NCBI GenBank assembly: GCA_964647825.1
Contig: CAZYJL010000007.1
Coordinates: forward strand, 43,268 to 107,267
Reading direction: 5' to 3'
DNA from: VFKI01 sp964647825
GTDB lineage: Bacteria; Pseudomonadota; Gammaproteobacteria; DSM-16500
DNA: 64,000 bases
Positions 18,243 to 27,077 of the stretch are shown one piece after another. How positions within the stretch are numbered: the first letter of the stretch is position 1; the number at the start of each line of letters is the position of its first letter. The notes beneath the pieces are model-generated. The model did no database searches. It had not been told where the DNA came from and saw only the letters and a list, made by a program, of their open reading frames with translations. Made by a program: the position numbers and the translations under genes.

Positions 18243-20540
18243 TCAATGCACACTATCATCCACCAAATCTTCTACTGCGAATTTTAATTTATCTTCTTTT
18301 TCATCCACCCCAATCACTGCGCGACCGCCTTTCCCCAATTTACCAAATAACAATTCTTCTGCTAATACACGCTTAATTTGCTCTTGAATCAAACGTGCCA
18401 TCGGTCTTGCACCCATTTTTTTATCGTAACCATGACGTCCCAGCCACGCGCGAGCTTCTTCATCCACTTCTAAAATCACATGTTTAGGCTCAAGTTGAAT
18501 CTCTAACTCTAATAAAAACTTATTCACAATATGTAAAATTGTATTTGTATCTAATGACTTAAACTGAATAATTGCATCTAAACGATTACGAAATTCAGGT
18601 GAAAACACGCGATTCACTGCACCCATCACATCCGTCTCACCATCTTGACGTGTAAAACCAATCGATGTTTTATCTAAAAGATCAGCACCCGCATTCGATG
18701 TTAAAATTAAAATTGTGTGACGAAAATCTGTTTTACGACCATTGGTATCTGTTAAAGTGCCGTGATCCATTATTTGCAATAATAAATTATAAATATCTGG
18801 ATGGGCTTTCTCAATTTCATCTAATAATACTACCGAATGCGGATGTTTATTCACGGCTTCCGTTAATAAACCACCTTCATCGTAACCGACATAACCAGGC
18901 GGCGCGCCAATTAAACGCGACACCGTATGCCGCTCCATATATTCCGACATATCAAAACGAATGAGTTCAACACCTAATTGTTTGGCTAACTGGCGTGTCA
19001 CTTCCGTTTTCCCAACACCCGTCGGCCCAATAAATAAGAAAGAACCAATCGGTTTATCTGGGTCGCGCAAACCAGAACGCGCGAGTCTCACGGCTGAGCC
19101 TAAAATTTCAATCGCTTCGTCTTGACCGAAAATCATCATTTTCAAATCACGTACAAGATTTTTCAAGACTTCACGATCAGACGTTGACACATTCCGTTCA
19201 GGTACGCGCGCAATCCGTGCAATCACGCGTTCAATATCTTGTGTATCAATGACTTTACGACGGTCTGCTTCTGGCAATAAATACTGATACGCACCGACTT
19301 CATCGATAATATCAATGGCTTTATCTGGTAAACGACGATCCGAAATATAGCGCGCTGATAAACGTGACGCTGCTTCAAGCGCATCATCCGTATATTTCAC
19401 ACCATGATGCATTTCAAAACGACTACGCAATCCCTTTAAAATATCAACTGTTTGTTCGATCGTCGGTTCTTTCACATCAATTTTTTGAAAACGTCTCGCT
19501 AGCGCATGATCTTTTTCAAAAATACCACGGTATTCTTTGTAAGTGGTCGAACCAATACACGTTAAATCACCTGATGCTAATAATGGTTTAATTAAATTGG
19601 ACACATCCATTAAACCACCCGATGCCGCGCCTGCACCAATAATCGTGTGAATTTCATCAATAAATAAAATTGCACCTTTTTGTTCTTTTAATTGATGCAA
19701 CACGCTTTTTAATCTTTTTTCAAAATCACCGCGGTATTTTGTGCCCGCTAATAAACTACCAAGATCCAATGAGTAAATAATACTTTCCGCCAATATTTCC
19801 GGGGTTTTCTTTTCAATAATCAATCGCGCCAGCCCTTCGGCAATGGCTGTTTTACCAACACCCGCTTCACCAACTAGCAACGGATTATTTTTCCGACGAC
19901 GACAAAGAATTTGCATCGTTCGCTCTATTTCATCATCACGCCCTACCAGTGGATCAATCAAATTTAATTTAGCGCGTGCATTTAAGTTCGTGGTAAATTG
20001 CTCCAGCGGACTACTTCCCGCTTCATCACCGCCTCCTTCACTTTCATCCATATATTGGTTACCAAACTGATCATTTTCACGCAGCTTATTCGTTGGTTGA
20101 ATACTAGGACGGGTAGAACCATGCGATACATAATTTGTCACATCTAAACGACTCACATTTTCTTGTCGCAACAAATAAACGCTTTGACTTTCTTGTTCAC
20201 TGAAAATAGCCGCCAACACATTGGCGCCGCGCACTTCAGTTTTACCCGATGATTGCACATGAAACACCGCACGTTGTAAAACACGCTGAAAACCTAATGT
20301 AGGCTGTGTATCTCGGTCATGAATATTGGAAGGGATAGATGGTGTCGTGCGATCAACAAATTCCACTAAATTTTGCCGTAAACGGGCGATATTTGCGCCG
20401 CACGCTTTTAAAACCTCTGCAGCAGAACTGTTTTCCAAAAGCGCCACCAACAAATGCTCAACAGTTACAAACTCGTGACGCTTTGCACGCGCCTCTCTGA
20501 ATGCCAAGTTCAGTGTGTACTCAAGCTCTTTGTCTAGCAT
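18243..20540 (-). CDS. clpA: ClpA, ATPase subunit of the ClpAP protease
   Basis: The 765-residue unfoldase has a double Clp N-domain (1-145), a first AAA+ module with Walker A G-E-A-G-V-G-K-T near 224, and a second with G-P-T-G-V-G-K-T near 505. The ClpP-docking loop I-G-F is present in D-K-T-S-I-G-F-T near 625. GGAGG lies seven bases before the ATG. It follows clpS on the same strand by 59 bases, the classical adaptor-unfoldase pair for N-degron substrates. No clpP is in the window. Confidence 0.97.
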   Translation of the reverse strand: MLDKELEYTLNLAFREARAKRHEFVTVEHLLVALLENSSAAEVLKACGANIARLRQNLVEFVDRTTPSIPSNIHDRDTQPTLGFQRVLQRAVFHVQSSGKTEVRGANVLAAIFSEQESQSVYLLRQENVSRLDVTNYVSHGSTRPSIQPTNKLRENDQFGNQYMDESEGGGDEAGSSPLEQFTTNLNARAKLNLIDPLVGRDDEIERTMQILCRRRKNNPLLVGEAGVGKTAIAEGLARLIIEKKTPEILAESIIYSLDLGSLLAGTKYRGDFEKRLKSVLHQLKEQKGAILFIDEIHTIIGAGAASGGLMDVSNLIKPLLASGDLTCIGSTTYKEYRGIFEKDHALARRFQKIDVKEPTIEQTVDILKGLRSRFEMHHGVKYTDDALEAASRLSARYISDRRLPDKAIDIIDEVGAYQYLLPEADRRKVIDTQDIERVIARIARVPERNVSTSDREVLKNLVRDLKMMIFGQDEAIEILGSAVRLARSGLRDPDKPIGSFLFIGPTGVGKTEVTRQLAKQLGVELIRFDMSEYMERHTVSRLIGAPPGYVGYDEGGLLTEAVNKHPHSVVLLDEIEKAHPDIYNLLLQIMDHGTLTDTNGRKTDFRHTILILTSNAGADLLDKTSIGFTRQDGETDVMGAVNRVFSPEFRNRLDAIIQFKSLDTNTILHIVNKFLLELEIQLEPKHVILEVDEEARAWLGRHGYDKKMGARPMARLIQEQIKRVLAEELLFGKLGKGGRAVIGVDEKEDKLKFAVEDLVDDSVH

Positions 20541-20599
20541 GGCACACCTCCAAGTTTTACGGTTTAGCGCGAGTCCTACCCTTTCTCCCGTTCCATTTG

Positions 20600-20938
20600 C
20601 TAAACACCCTCAGTACAGCACAATAAAGGATGTTCATGCATTCTCGAAAAATCCGTGACTTGGTACGCTTTCGTATCAGCCACGTCTTTTGTAAACACAC
20701 CACACACCGCCTTTCCTGTTGTATGCACTTTTAGCATTACCTGTGTTGCCATTTCTCGATTCATGCCAAAAAACCGCTCTAACACCAGCACAACAAACTC
20801 CATCGGCGTATAGTCATCGTTATACAAAACCACTTGAAACATACTGGGGGTCTTTTCTTGAATCGTCGGAGACGTTTCCCCCACTTTTTTTCTAGTTTCT
20901 CTTGTTTCTCTGACCCTTACTGTGTACTCTATGTTCAT
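20600..20938 (-). CDS. clpS: ClpS, N-degron adaptor for ClpAP
   Basis: ClpS binds substrates with destabilising N-terminal residues and delivers them to ClpA. The fold signatures are V-V-L-Y-N-D-D-Y-T-P-M-E-F-V (substrate-pocket Asp residues), K-V-H-T-T-G-K-A-V-C-G-V-F and the E-H-P-L-L-C C-terminus. I choose the start M-N-I-E-Y-T at 20938 (112 residues) over 20965, since it matches the usual length. The unstructured N-terminus (about 35 residues, Arg/Glu/Thr-rich) is long enough to engage the ClpA pore. Confidence 0.94.
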   Translation of the reverse strand: MNIEYTVRVRETRETRKKVGETSPTIQEKTPSMFQVVLYNDDYTPMEFVVLVLERFFGMNREMATQVMLKVHTTGKAVCGVFTKDVADTKAYQVTDFSRMHEHPLLCCTEGV

Positions 20939-21183
20939 TATTCTCTTACCTAAAGCATGACACATATTCAGGCTTTTTTATCGCCCCCCCAAGAAAAATC
21001 TCTTACTTATAAAATACCTCAAAAACACAGGTAATGGATTATACTTCAGAGAGTATTCTTACTATTATTGTATATTAAATAACCTAAAATAACATAAAAG
21101 ATAAGAAATATATCTTCAGATCCAACCCCCTCAATCAATACATCACAACCCAACTGAATATTGGGCACAGATAAGTAAGGCGT

Positions 21184-21343
21184 AATGGGGGTATTATTTG
21201 ATGACTTGACTGCATATCAGTTGCCCATCAGCTGTTGTAGGTAATCAAAGCCATGCCCTTTCTGATTTCATGAAGCGTACTTTATATCAGTAAAATGCAG
21301 TTAGCTATTTGGCTATTGCGGTCAGTCAAGCTAAAAAACACAA
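21184..21343 (-). repeat. MITE-like palindromic element, copy B (inverted)
   Basis: Read on the minus strand it matches copy A through its length: TTAGCTTGACTGACCGCAAT, then CATTTTACTGATA, GTACGCTTCATGA, GGGCATGGCTTTGATTACC and GGGCAACTGATATGCAGTCA. The terminal inverted repeats are more diverged here (GACTTGACTG at 21203-21212 against CAGTCAAGCT at 21323-21332), so this copy is older. Confidence 0.75.
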
Positions 21344-21398
21344 ACTAGCTGAGCTGTTGCGATTAAGGCGATATTCAGACAGAGCCAACCTCATATAA

Positions 21399-21430
21399 AC
21401 TGGATACCGCGCATAAAGCGCGGTATGACA
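21399..21430. repeat. Dispersed palindrome (CTGGATACCGCGC type)
   Basis: The sequence ACTGGATACCGCGCATAAAG then CGCGGTATGACA forms a stem of ACCGCGC/GCGCGGT. It is a variant of the palindrome at 28617-28657 and 41898-41938. It is near the 3' end of icd and could serve as a transcript end, but lacks a T-run. Confidence 0.6.
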
Positions 21431-21494
21431 GGATACAGACTACAAACAAAACGGTAATTTCTAGGATGTCCGCATTAATCGACTAACACGCGTA

Positions 21495-22748
21495 TCACAT
21501 CTTCTGAATAATCGCTTCTCCAAACGCTGAACAACTCAAAAGTTGTGCATCTGACATTAAACGTGCGAAGTCATAAGTCACTGTTTTTGCAGCAATTGCG
21601 CCTGCAACGCCTTGGATCACACAATCTGCCGCATCATGCCAGCCAATATGACGTAACAACATTTCGGCAGATAGAATCAATGAGCCAGGATTGACTTTAT
21701 CTTGACCTGCGTACTTAGGTGCCGTCCCATGCGTCGCTTCAAAAAGAGCGACGGCATCGCCTAAATTGGCACCAGGCGCAATACCAATCCCCCCTACCTG
21801 TGCTGCCAAGGCATCAGAGATATAGTCACCATTCAAATTTAACGTCGCAATAACACTGTAATCTTCGGGTCGGATCAAAATTTGTTGCAAAAACGCATCC
21901 GCAATGACGTCTTTGATCACGATAGATTTTCCGCTACGCGGGTTTTTGAAGACATGCCAAGGCCCGCCATCTAATGGTTTCGCATCAAATAACGTGCGCG
22001 CGACTTCGTATCCCCAATCACGAAAAGCCCCTTCGGTGAACTTCATGATATTCCCTTTATGGACCAACGTCACAGAATCACGGTCTTGCTCAATCGCATA
22101 GCGTATTGCCGCTTCCACTAAACGAAATGTACCTGCTTTTGAAACGGGTTTAATGCCAATGCCACAATGCTCAGGGAAACGAATTTTTTTGACATGCATT
22201 TCATTTTGTAAAAATTGGATGACTTTTTTTGCCCCTTCACTATCCGCACTCCATTCAATACCTGCATAAATATCTTCTGAATTTTCACGGAAAATCACCA
22301 TATCGGTTTTCGAAGGATCCTTCAGTGGACTTGGCACACCGGTAAAATAACGCACTGGACGCAAACAAATATATAAATCTAATTCTTGACGCAGTGCAAC
22401 ATTCAACGAACGAATTCCACCACCTACTGGCGTGGTTAAAGGACCTTTGATCGACACCACAAATTCTTTTAAAGCATCTAATGTTTCAGCAGGCAACCAT
22501 GTATCTGCGCCATACACTTTCGTCGCTTTTTCCCCCGCATAAATCTCCATCCAATGAATTCGACGCTCGCCCGCACTGACTTTCTCAACAGCTGCATCGA
22601 CCACACGACGCATAACTGGCGTAATATCGACACCAATGCCATCGCCTTCAATAAAAGGGATTAATGGCTGTGCAGGCACATGTAATTTGCCTTGTTTGAC
22701 TGTAATTTTTTCACCCGCCGTTGGAATCTGAATATGTTGATATTGCAT
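21495..22748 (-). CDS. icd: NADP-dependent isocitrate dehydrogenase
   Basis: The TCA-cycle enzyme oxidatively decarboxylates isocitrate to 2-oxoglutarate. The isocitrate-binding loop G-G-G-I-R-S-L-N-V-A-L-R-Q-E-L-D and the nucleotide-binding G-T-A-P-K-Y-A-G and N-P-G-S-L-I-L-S-A-E-M-L blocks are present. Starting at 22748 (GGGAG upstream, M-Q-Y-Q-H) gives 417 residues, the same as E. coli Icd; a longer frame from 22799 adds 17 residues with no homology expected. The serine in I-R-S-L-N corresponds to the phosphorylation site controlled by AceK in E. coli. Confidence 0.97.
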   Translation of the reverse strand: MQYQHIQIPTAGEKITVKQGKLHVPAQPLIPFIEGDGIGVDITPVMRRVVDAAVEKVSAGERRIHWMEIYAGEKATKVYGADTWLPAETLDALKEFVVSIKGPLTTPVGGGIRSLNVALRQELDLYICLRPVRYFTGVPSPLKDPSKTDMVIFRENSEDIYAGIEWSADSEGAKKVIQFLQNEMHVKKIRFPEHCGIGIKPVSKAGTFRLVEAAIRYAIEQDRDSVTLVHKGNIMKFTEGAFRDWGYEVARTLFDAKPLDGGPWHVFKNPRSGKSIVIKDVIADAFLQQILIRPEDYSVIATLNLNGDYISDALAAQVGGIGIAPGANLGDAVALFEATHGTAPKYAGQDKVNPGSLILSAEMLLRHIGWHDAADCVIQGVAGAIAAKTVTYDFARLMSDAQLLSCSAFGEAIIQKM

Positions 22749-23065
22749 TATATGTACGCTCCCTGACCCATCAAAAAAGGCCGTTATGGTAGCAGGCACA
22801 TCGCATGAACAACAGTACGGCTTTTACTTGCTGAATCAGGCTTACATACTTCGAATGCTGCAATGGAGCAGTATCTACTTACACGACTTTCCTCGTATTC
22901 TTCTATCATGGCACTTTTGTAGCGAAGCAATAAAATCCTGACCAACCTGAGCCGGCACTAAAAAAAGATCAAATTGAACATGTTTTACTTTAAAAATACT
23001 GAATGGTACACTTCGCGAGCATTTTATAAGTTTATAAAACAAGTGAACGAGGAGAAAGTAACATC
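22749..23065. promoter_or_regulatory. Divergent intergenic region, icd and barrel protein promoters
   Basis: No gene is visible. A palindrome TTTTATAA-GT-TTATAAAA at 23022-23039 lies just before the GAGGAGA ribosome-binding site of the barrel protein and includes a TATAAG -10-like word, so it could be an operator or the core promoter. No repeat element is present. Confidence 0.35.
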
Positions 23066-23692
23066 ATGAAAAAAATGACTAAACTATGTTCAGTTTTAGC
23101 TGCCACACTGAGTATTGCCAGTGCTGCTCAAGCTGCCACACCCGGCACCTACGTCGGTATTGGTCTTGGCGGTAGCACTTTGAATGTGCCAAGTGCCAGC
23201 AGTCCTGACCTTATCTCCACAAAAAAATCTACAGGTGGGCTTGGTAGCCGTTTCTTTGCCGGTTACAACTTCGATCAACATTTTGGCTTAGAAGCAGGCT
23301 ACAGCACGTATGCAGGTTCAAAAGTCAGCGGCAACTTTGACAGTAACACCAGCGCCTCCATCAAATATGAATACTCAGCACTGGATTTATTAGGCAAAGC
23401 CTACTTACCTGTCGCCGCTACCGGCTTCAATGTCTACGCATTAGGCGGTGTTGCTCTGGTCAACAGCAAGCAAGTTGGCAAATCAACTGAAGACAGCAGC
23501 GACAACTTCAGCAAAACCACCCGTACCTTGCGTCCTGAAGTCGGCTTAGGTGCAAGCTATGCAATTACACCAAAACTGACCAGCAACCTCGAATTATCAC
23601 GCATCATCGGTCGTGGCAATCTGAAAACCGACGAGACTGCCATTCCAAATGCTGATCGTTTAACACTTGGTGTTTCTTGGAATATTGGTTAA
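23066..23692 (+). CDS. Outer-membrane beta-barrel protein (OmpA-like/OMP_b-brl fold)
   Basis: The 208-residue protein has a signal peptide cleaved after A-Q-A-A (about residue 23), then G-T-Y-V-G-I-G-L-G-G-S and alternating strands such as F-F-A-G-Y-N-F-D-Q-H-F-G-L-E-A-G-Y, typical of the eight-stranded barrel family. It ends in L-T-L-G-V-S-W-N-I-G, without the usual terminal Phe. Codon use is richer in C than its neighbours and the ribosome-binding site is strong (GAGGAGA), which suggests high expression. No periplasmic OmpA domain, so it is not a cell-wall anchor. Confidence 0.8.
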   Translation: MKKMTKLCSVLAATLSIASAAQAATPGTYVGIGLGGSTLNVPSASSPDLISTKKSTGGLGSRFFAGYNFDQHFGLEAGYSTYAGSKVSGNFDSNTSASIKYEYSALDLLGKAYLPVAATGFNVYALGGVALVNSKQVGKSTEDSSDNFSKTTRTLRPEVGLGASYAITPKLTSNLELSRIIGRGNLKTDETAIPNADRLTLGVSWNIG

Positions 23693-23743
23693 TTCGTTAA
23701 GCTAGGCTCTTTTTTCAGCCTTTCACACTAAATTTGTGTGTAA

Positions 23744-23776
23744 AATACCCGGATTGAAAAATCCGGGTATTTTTTT
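23744..23776 (+). terminator. Rho-independent terminator of the barrel protein gene
   Basis: The stem AATACCCGGAT/ATCCGGGTATT with loop TGAAAA is followed by a T-run (TTTTTTT to 23776). It is strong and GC-rich at the core. The next base starts the mnmA ATG. Confidence 0.9.
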
Positions 23777-24868
23777 ATGCGGCAAAAACATCACATTATT
23801 GTAGGACTTTCAGGCGGCGTCGATTCTGCCGTGGCGGCACTATTACTCAAAAAAGCAGGCCATCATGTCGAAGGCATCTTCATGAAAAATTGGGAAGAAG
23901 ATGATACAGACACATTTTGCTCTGCTGCGACCGACAAAAAAGATGCAGAATTAATCTGTGAACAACTGCAAATCCCCTTTAGTAGCGTCAATTTTTCTGC
24001 AGAATACCGTGCACATGTTTTTGCTGAGTTTCTAGCAGCCTTTCGCGCAGGTCTCACACCAAATCCCGATATTTTATGTAATCGTGAAATCAAATTTCGT
24101 GCATTTTTAGACTATGCACGCACACGTGGCGCAGACTTTATTGCCACAGGTCATTACGCACGCCTGCATAAAACACCAGAGAGTTTGCAATTATTAAAAG
24201 CGATTGATCTACAAAAGGATCAAAGTTATTTCTTATATGCACTGTCACAATCACAATTACAAAACACTATTTTCCCTTTAGGTGGCTTACATAAAAAAAC
24301 TGTTCGAGAAATTGCGCGTTATGCAGGATTGATCAACCATGCCAAAAAAGATAGCACAGGCATCTGCTTTATTGGCGAACGCAATTTTAAGCAATTTTTA
24401 ACTCATTATTTAGAAGAAGCACACGGCGACATCGAAACGCCAGAAGGCAATGTCATTGGCCGCCATGATGGTTTAATGTTTTATACTAATGGACAACGAC
24501 GCGGATTAGGGATTGGTGGCTGCAAAACAACAGATGGATCACCTTGGTATGTTGTTGGACGCGATACAGCACGCAACGTGTTAATTGTCGCACAGGGTAA
24601 AGAACACCCGCTGCTTTATGCTACTTCACTGATTGCACGCCATCTTCACTGGATTCAAGGAAAGCCGCCCGAATTACCAGCCACTTTCATGGCAAAAACA
24701 CGCTACCGTCAAGCAGATCAGGCGTGTATGATGCAGACAGTAGATGATGACACCATCAGAGTCGAATTTACTCAACCACAACGCGCCCTGACACCCGGTC
24801 AATCCATTGTTTTTTATCAAGGAGAAATCTGTCTGGGTGGTGGCATCATTACATCTGACACTAAATAA
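23777..24868 (+). CDS. mnmA: MnmA, tRNA-specific 2-thiouridylase
   Basis: The enzyme adds the 2-thio group to wobble uridine-34 of tRNA-Lys, Glu and Gln. The PP-loop S-G-G-V-D-S is at 12-17, the first catalytic cysteine is in N-P-D-I-L-C-N near 98-104 and the second in D-S-T-G-I-C-F-I-G near 196. Length 363 is normal. The start codon directly follows a terminator T-run and no ribosome-binding site is visible; no other in-frame start fits. It is followed by hflD and purB, the classical gammaproteobacterial order. Confidence 0.95.
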   Translation: MRQKHHIIVGLSGGVDSAVAALLLKKAGHHVEGIFMKNWEEDDTDTFCSAATDKKDAELICEQLQIPFSSVNFSAEYRAHVFAEFLAAFRAGLTPNPDILCNREIKFRAFLDYARTRGADFIATGHYARLHKTPESLQLLKAIDLQKDQSYFLYALSQSQLQNTIFPLGGLHKKTVREIARYAGLINHAKKDSTGICFIGERNFKQFLTHYLEEAHGDIETPEGNVIGRHDGLMFYTNGQRRGLGIGGCKTTDGSPWYVVGRDTARNVLIVAQGKEHPLLYATSLIARHLHWIQGKPPELPATFMAKTRYRQADQACMMQTVDDDTIRVEFTQPQRALTPGQSIVFYQGEICLGGGIITSDTK

Positions 24869-24912
24869 GTTGATCATTGAAAATAGTACAAAATTATTCG
24901 GAGCGGCGCGCA

Positions 24913-25545
24913 ATGCAAAATAAATTTGATGCCATGACGTTAGCGCTTGCCGGCATTGTACAAGCAGCCAGTCTTGTGAATCAGTTAGCGCAAACGGGTA
25001 AATTTGATGAAGTCGCTTTTGAAGCCAGTATTCAAAGCATTTTTGTCACCGAACCAGAAAATACTTTAGCAGTGTATGGCGGCTTACTAGGTATTCGTTA
25101 CGGTCTAGAAAAACTTATTTTATTGCTAACACCACCAACACGCCCCGCGGAAACACGTTTTATGCTTGCCATGATGCGTTTACAAAAAAAAATTTCACAT
25201 TCACAAAAAACGACTGATGTATTAACGAAACGCATTCAACAAGCCAAAAAACAAGTAACGTATTTCTCACCCACGCATCCCACGGTGATTGCCAATCTTG
25301 CTGATATTTATGAAAATGCATTAAATACGTTACATTTTCGTACCGCCGTATTTGGCAATCATCGCATTCTTGCTGTTCATGCACATATGGAAAAAATCCG
25401 CGCTTTACTTCTAGCAGGGATACGTTCATCGGTATTATGGCGACAAATGGGAGGGTCACGTTTTACGTTAATTTTTTTACGTGGCAGAATTCGTGAGACA
25501 GCACGTCAGTTACTTGCGCGTTTCCCACAACATATTACTTCATGA
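24913..25545 (+). CDS. hflD: HflD-like protein
   Basis: The 210-residue helical protein fits HflD (E. coli 213), a peripheral inner-membrane protein that affects lambda CII stability. The N-terminal A-L-A-G-I-V-Q-A-A-S-L-V-N-Q-L-A and later V-Y-G-G-L-L-G-I-R-Y-G-L-E-K-L are family blocks. I choose ATG 24913 (GGAG upstream), not 24877. It sits in the conserved mnmA-hflD-purB order, which supports the call despite weak overall motif content. Confidence 0.88.
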   Translation: MQNKFDAMTLALAGIVQAASLVNQLAQTGKFDEVAFEASIQSIFVTEPENTLAVYGGLLGIRYGLEKLILLLTPPTRPAETRFMLAMMRLQKKISHSQKTTDVLTKRIQQAKKQVTYFSPTHPTVIANLADIYENALNTLHFRTAVFGNHRILAVHAHMEKIRALLLAGIRSSVLWRQMGGSRFTLIFLRGRIRETARQLLARFPQHITS

Positions 25546-25606
25546 TAAATAAAATTTTTTAGTTTGAAATTATTTTATTAAATAAATCAAATGAAAGGAA
25601 CGCACC

Positions 25607-26977
25607 ATGACAAATGACTCTCTCTTGATGGCCATCTCCCCACTAGAAGGCCGTTATCATGATAAACTCGCTGCACTGCGTCCTATTTTTAGTGAGTATG
25701 GCTTAATTCGTTTTCGCGTCATCATTGAAATTCGTTGGTTAATTATGCTGTCTGAACACGCCAATCTGCCCGAATGCCCAGCCTTTAGCAAACATGCCTA
25801 TGCCGTCTTAGAAAACATGATTGAAACGTTTTCGTTGCAAGATGCAACACGCATAAAACATATTGAAAATACAACAAACCACGATGTCAAAGCTGTCGAA
25901 TACTTCTTAAAAGAACGTATAGAAAATAATGAAGAATTAATGCGCGTACGTGAATTTATTCATTTTGGTTGCACCTCAGAAGACATTAATAACCTTGCTT
26001 ACAGTCTGATGCTAACAGCAGCTAGGCAGCAAGCCATTTTACCTGCTATTGATGAGCTAATTGATTCATTACGTGATCTGGCACATACGTATGCTGCGAC
26101 GCCTATGCTATCACGCACACATGGCCAACCTGCCACACCAACAACCGTCGGCAAAGAAATAGCCAATGTTTTGGCACGCATTTTACGTCAACGCGACATG
26201 CTAACAAGTGCCACATTTTTAGGAAAAATTAATGGCGCATCTGGTAATTATAATGCAATGCAAATTGCTTACCCAAAAACAGATTGGCAATTAATTGCGA
26301 AAAACTTTGTCTATTCATTAGGTCTTGCATGGAATCCTTATACGACACAAATTGAACCACACGATTGTATTGCAGAATTTTTTGCGATTCTCATGCGGAT
26401 CAATACTATTTTGACAGACTTTAGCCGTGACATGTGGAGCTACATTGCGATTGATTATTTCAAACAAAAATCTATTCATCACGAAGTTGGCTCTTCGATT
26501 ATGCCACATAAAATTAATCCGATTGACTTCGAAAATGCGGAAGGCAATCTTGGCATAGCGAATGCGCTGTTTGAACATATGGCAGCTAAACTCCCTGTTT
26601 CACGTTGGCAACGTGACCTCTCTGATTCAACCGTTCTCCGCAATATGGGTGTAGCAATTGCGCACATGACATTAGCATTGCAATCACTCAGCCGTGGCTT
26701 AACAAAAATCGAACCGAATTTAACAACACTTACCGCTGATCTTGCGAATCATCCAGAAATATTAGCCGAACCCATTCAAACTCTTTTGCGTCGGTTTGGG
26801 ATTGAAAATGCTTATGAAAAACTAAAAACATTTACGCGTGGCAAACAAGTTACTCAAGCAGAATTACACGCATTTATTGCAACATTGCCTTTATCAAACG
26901 ATACTAAAAAAACGTTATGCGACTTAAAGCCTGAAAACTATATTGGGTATGCAGAAGATTTGGCTAAACGCATCTAA
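25607..26977 (+). CDS. purB: Adenylosuccinate lyase
   Basis: The enzyme cleaves SAICAR and adenylosuccinate, releasing fumarate, in purine synthesis. The superfamily signature S-S-I-M-P-H-K-I-N-P-I-D-F-E-N-A-E is near 295-311; H-D-V-K-A-V-E-Y and F-G-C-T-S-E-D-I-N-N near 88-130 and the S-R-T-H-G-Q-P-A-T-P block near 170 form the active site. Length 456 equals the E. coli form. GAAAGGA precedes the ATG. Confidence 0.97.
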   Translation: MTNDSLLMAISPLEGRYHDKLAALRPIFSEYGLIRFRVIIEIRWLIMLSEHANLPECPAFSKHAYAVLENMIETFSLQDATRIKHIENTTNHDVKAVEYFLKERIENNEELMRVREFIHFGCTSEDINNLAYSLMLTAARQQAILPAIDELIDSLRDLAHTYAATPMLSRTHGQPATPTTVGKEIANVLARILRQRDMLTSATFLGKINGASGNYNAMQIAYPKTDWQLIAKNFVYSLGLAWNPYTTQIEPHDCIAEFFAILMRINTILTDFSRDMWSYIAIDYFKQKSIHHEVGSSIMPHKINPIDFENAEGNLGIANALFEHMAAKLPVSRWQRDLSDSTVLRNMGVAIAHMTLALQSLSRGLTKIEPNLTTLTADLANHPEILAEPIQTLLRRFGIENAYEKLKTFTRGKQVTQAELHAFIATLPLSNDTKKTLCDLKPENYIGYAEDLAKRI

Positions 26978-26992
26978 TTTGAAGATATTAAA

Positions 26993-27025
26993 GCGAACAA
27001 GGCCCTACATAAGGGCGCTGTTCGC
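26993..27025 (+). terminator. Hairpin after purB (terminator-like)
   Basis: GCGAACA (26993-26999) pairs with TGTTCGC (27019-27025), with an inner GCCCT/AGGGC pair, giving a strong stem. Only ATTAAAC follows, not a T-run, so it may be a processing or stability hairpin rather than an intrinsic terminator. Confidence 0.45.
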
Positions 27026-27077
27026 ATTAAACTAAGCGTTATATAATATGAATATCAAACTATTAGGATGACACATA

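Larger units (their letters stand above)
20939..21494. other. Intergenic region between clpS and icd with two repeats
   Basis: No gene is apparent. Besides the AT-rich clpS upstream part (20939-21130), the region holds an inverted copy of the palindromic mobile element (21184-21343) and a GGATACCGC-type palindrome (21399-21430). The clpS promoter should lie in the first 100 bases, but I see no convincing consensus. Confidence 0.6.

Noticed and set aside
18665..18964. Antisense frames of about 60-100 residues inside clpA and other genes
   Set aside because: They are shadows of strongly conserved genes, with no ribosome-binding sites or recognisable domains.
26993..27025. Standard intrinsic terminator of purB
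   Set aside because: The hairpin is good but no T-run follows, so it is listed only as terminator-like.
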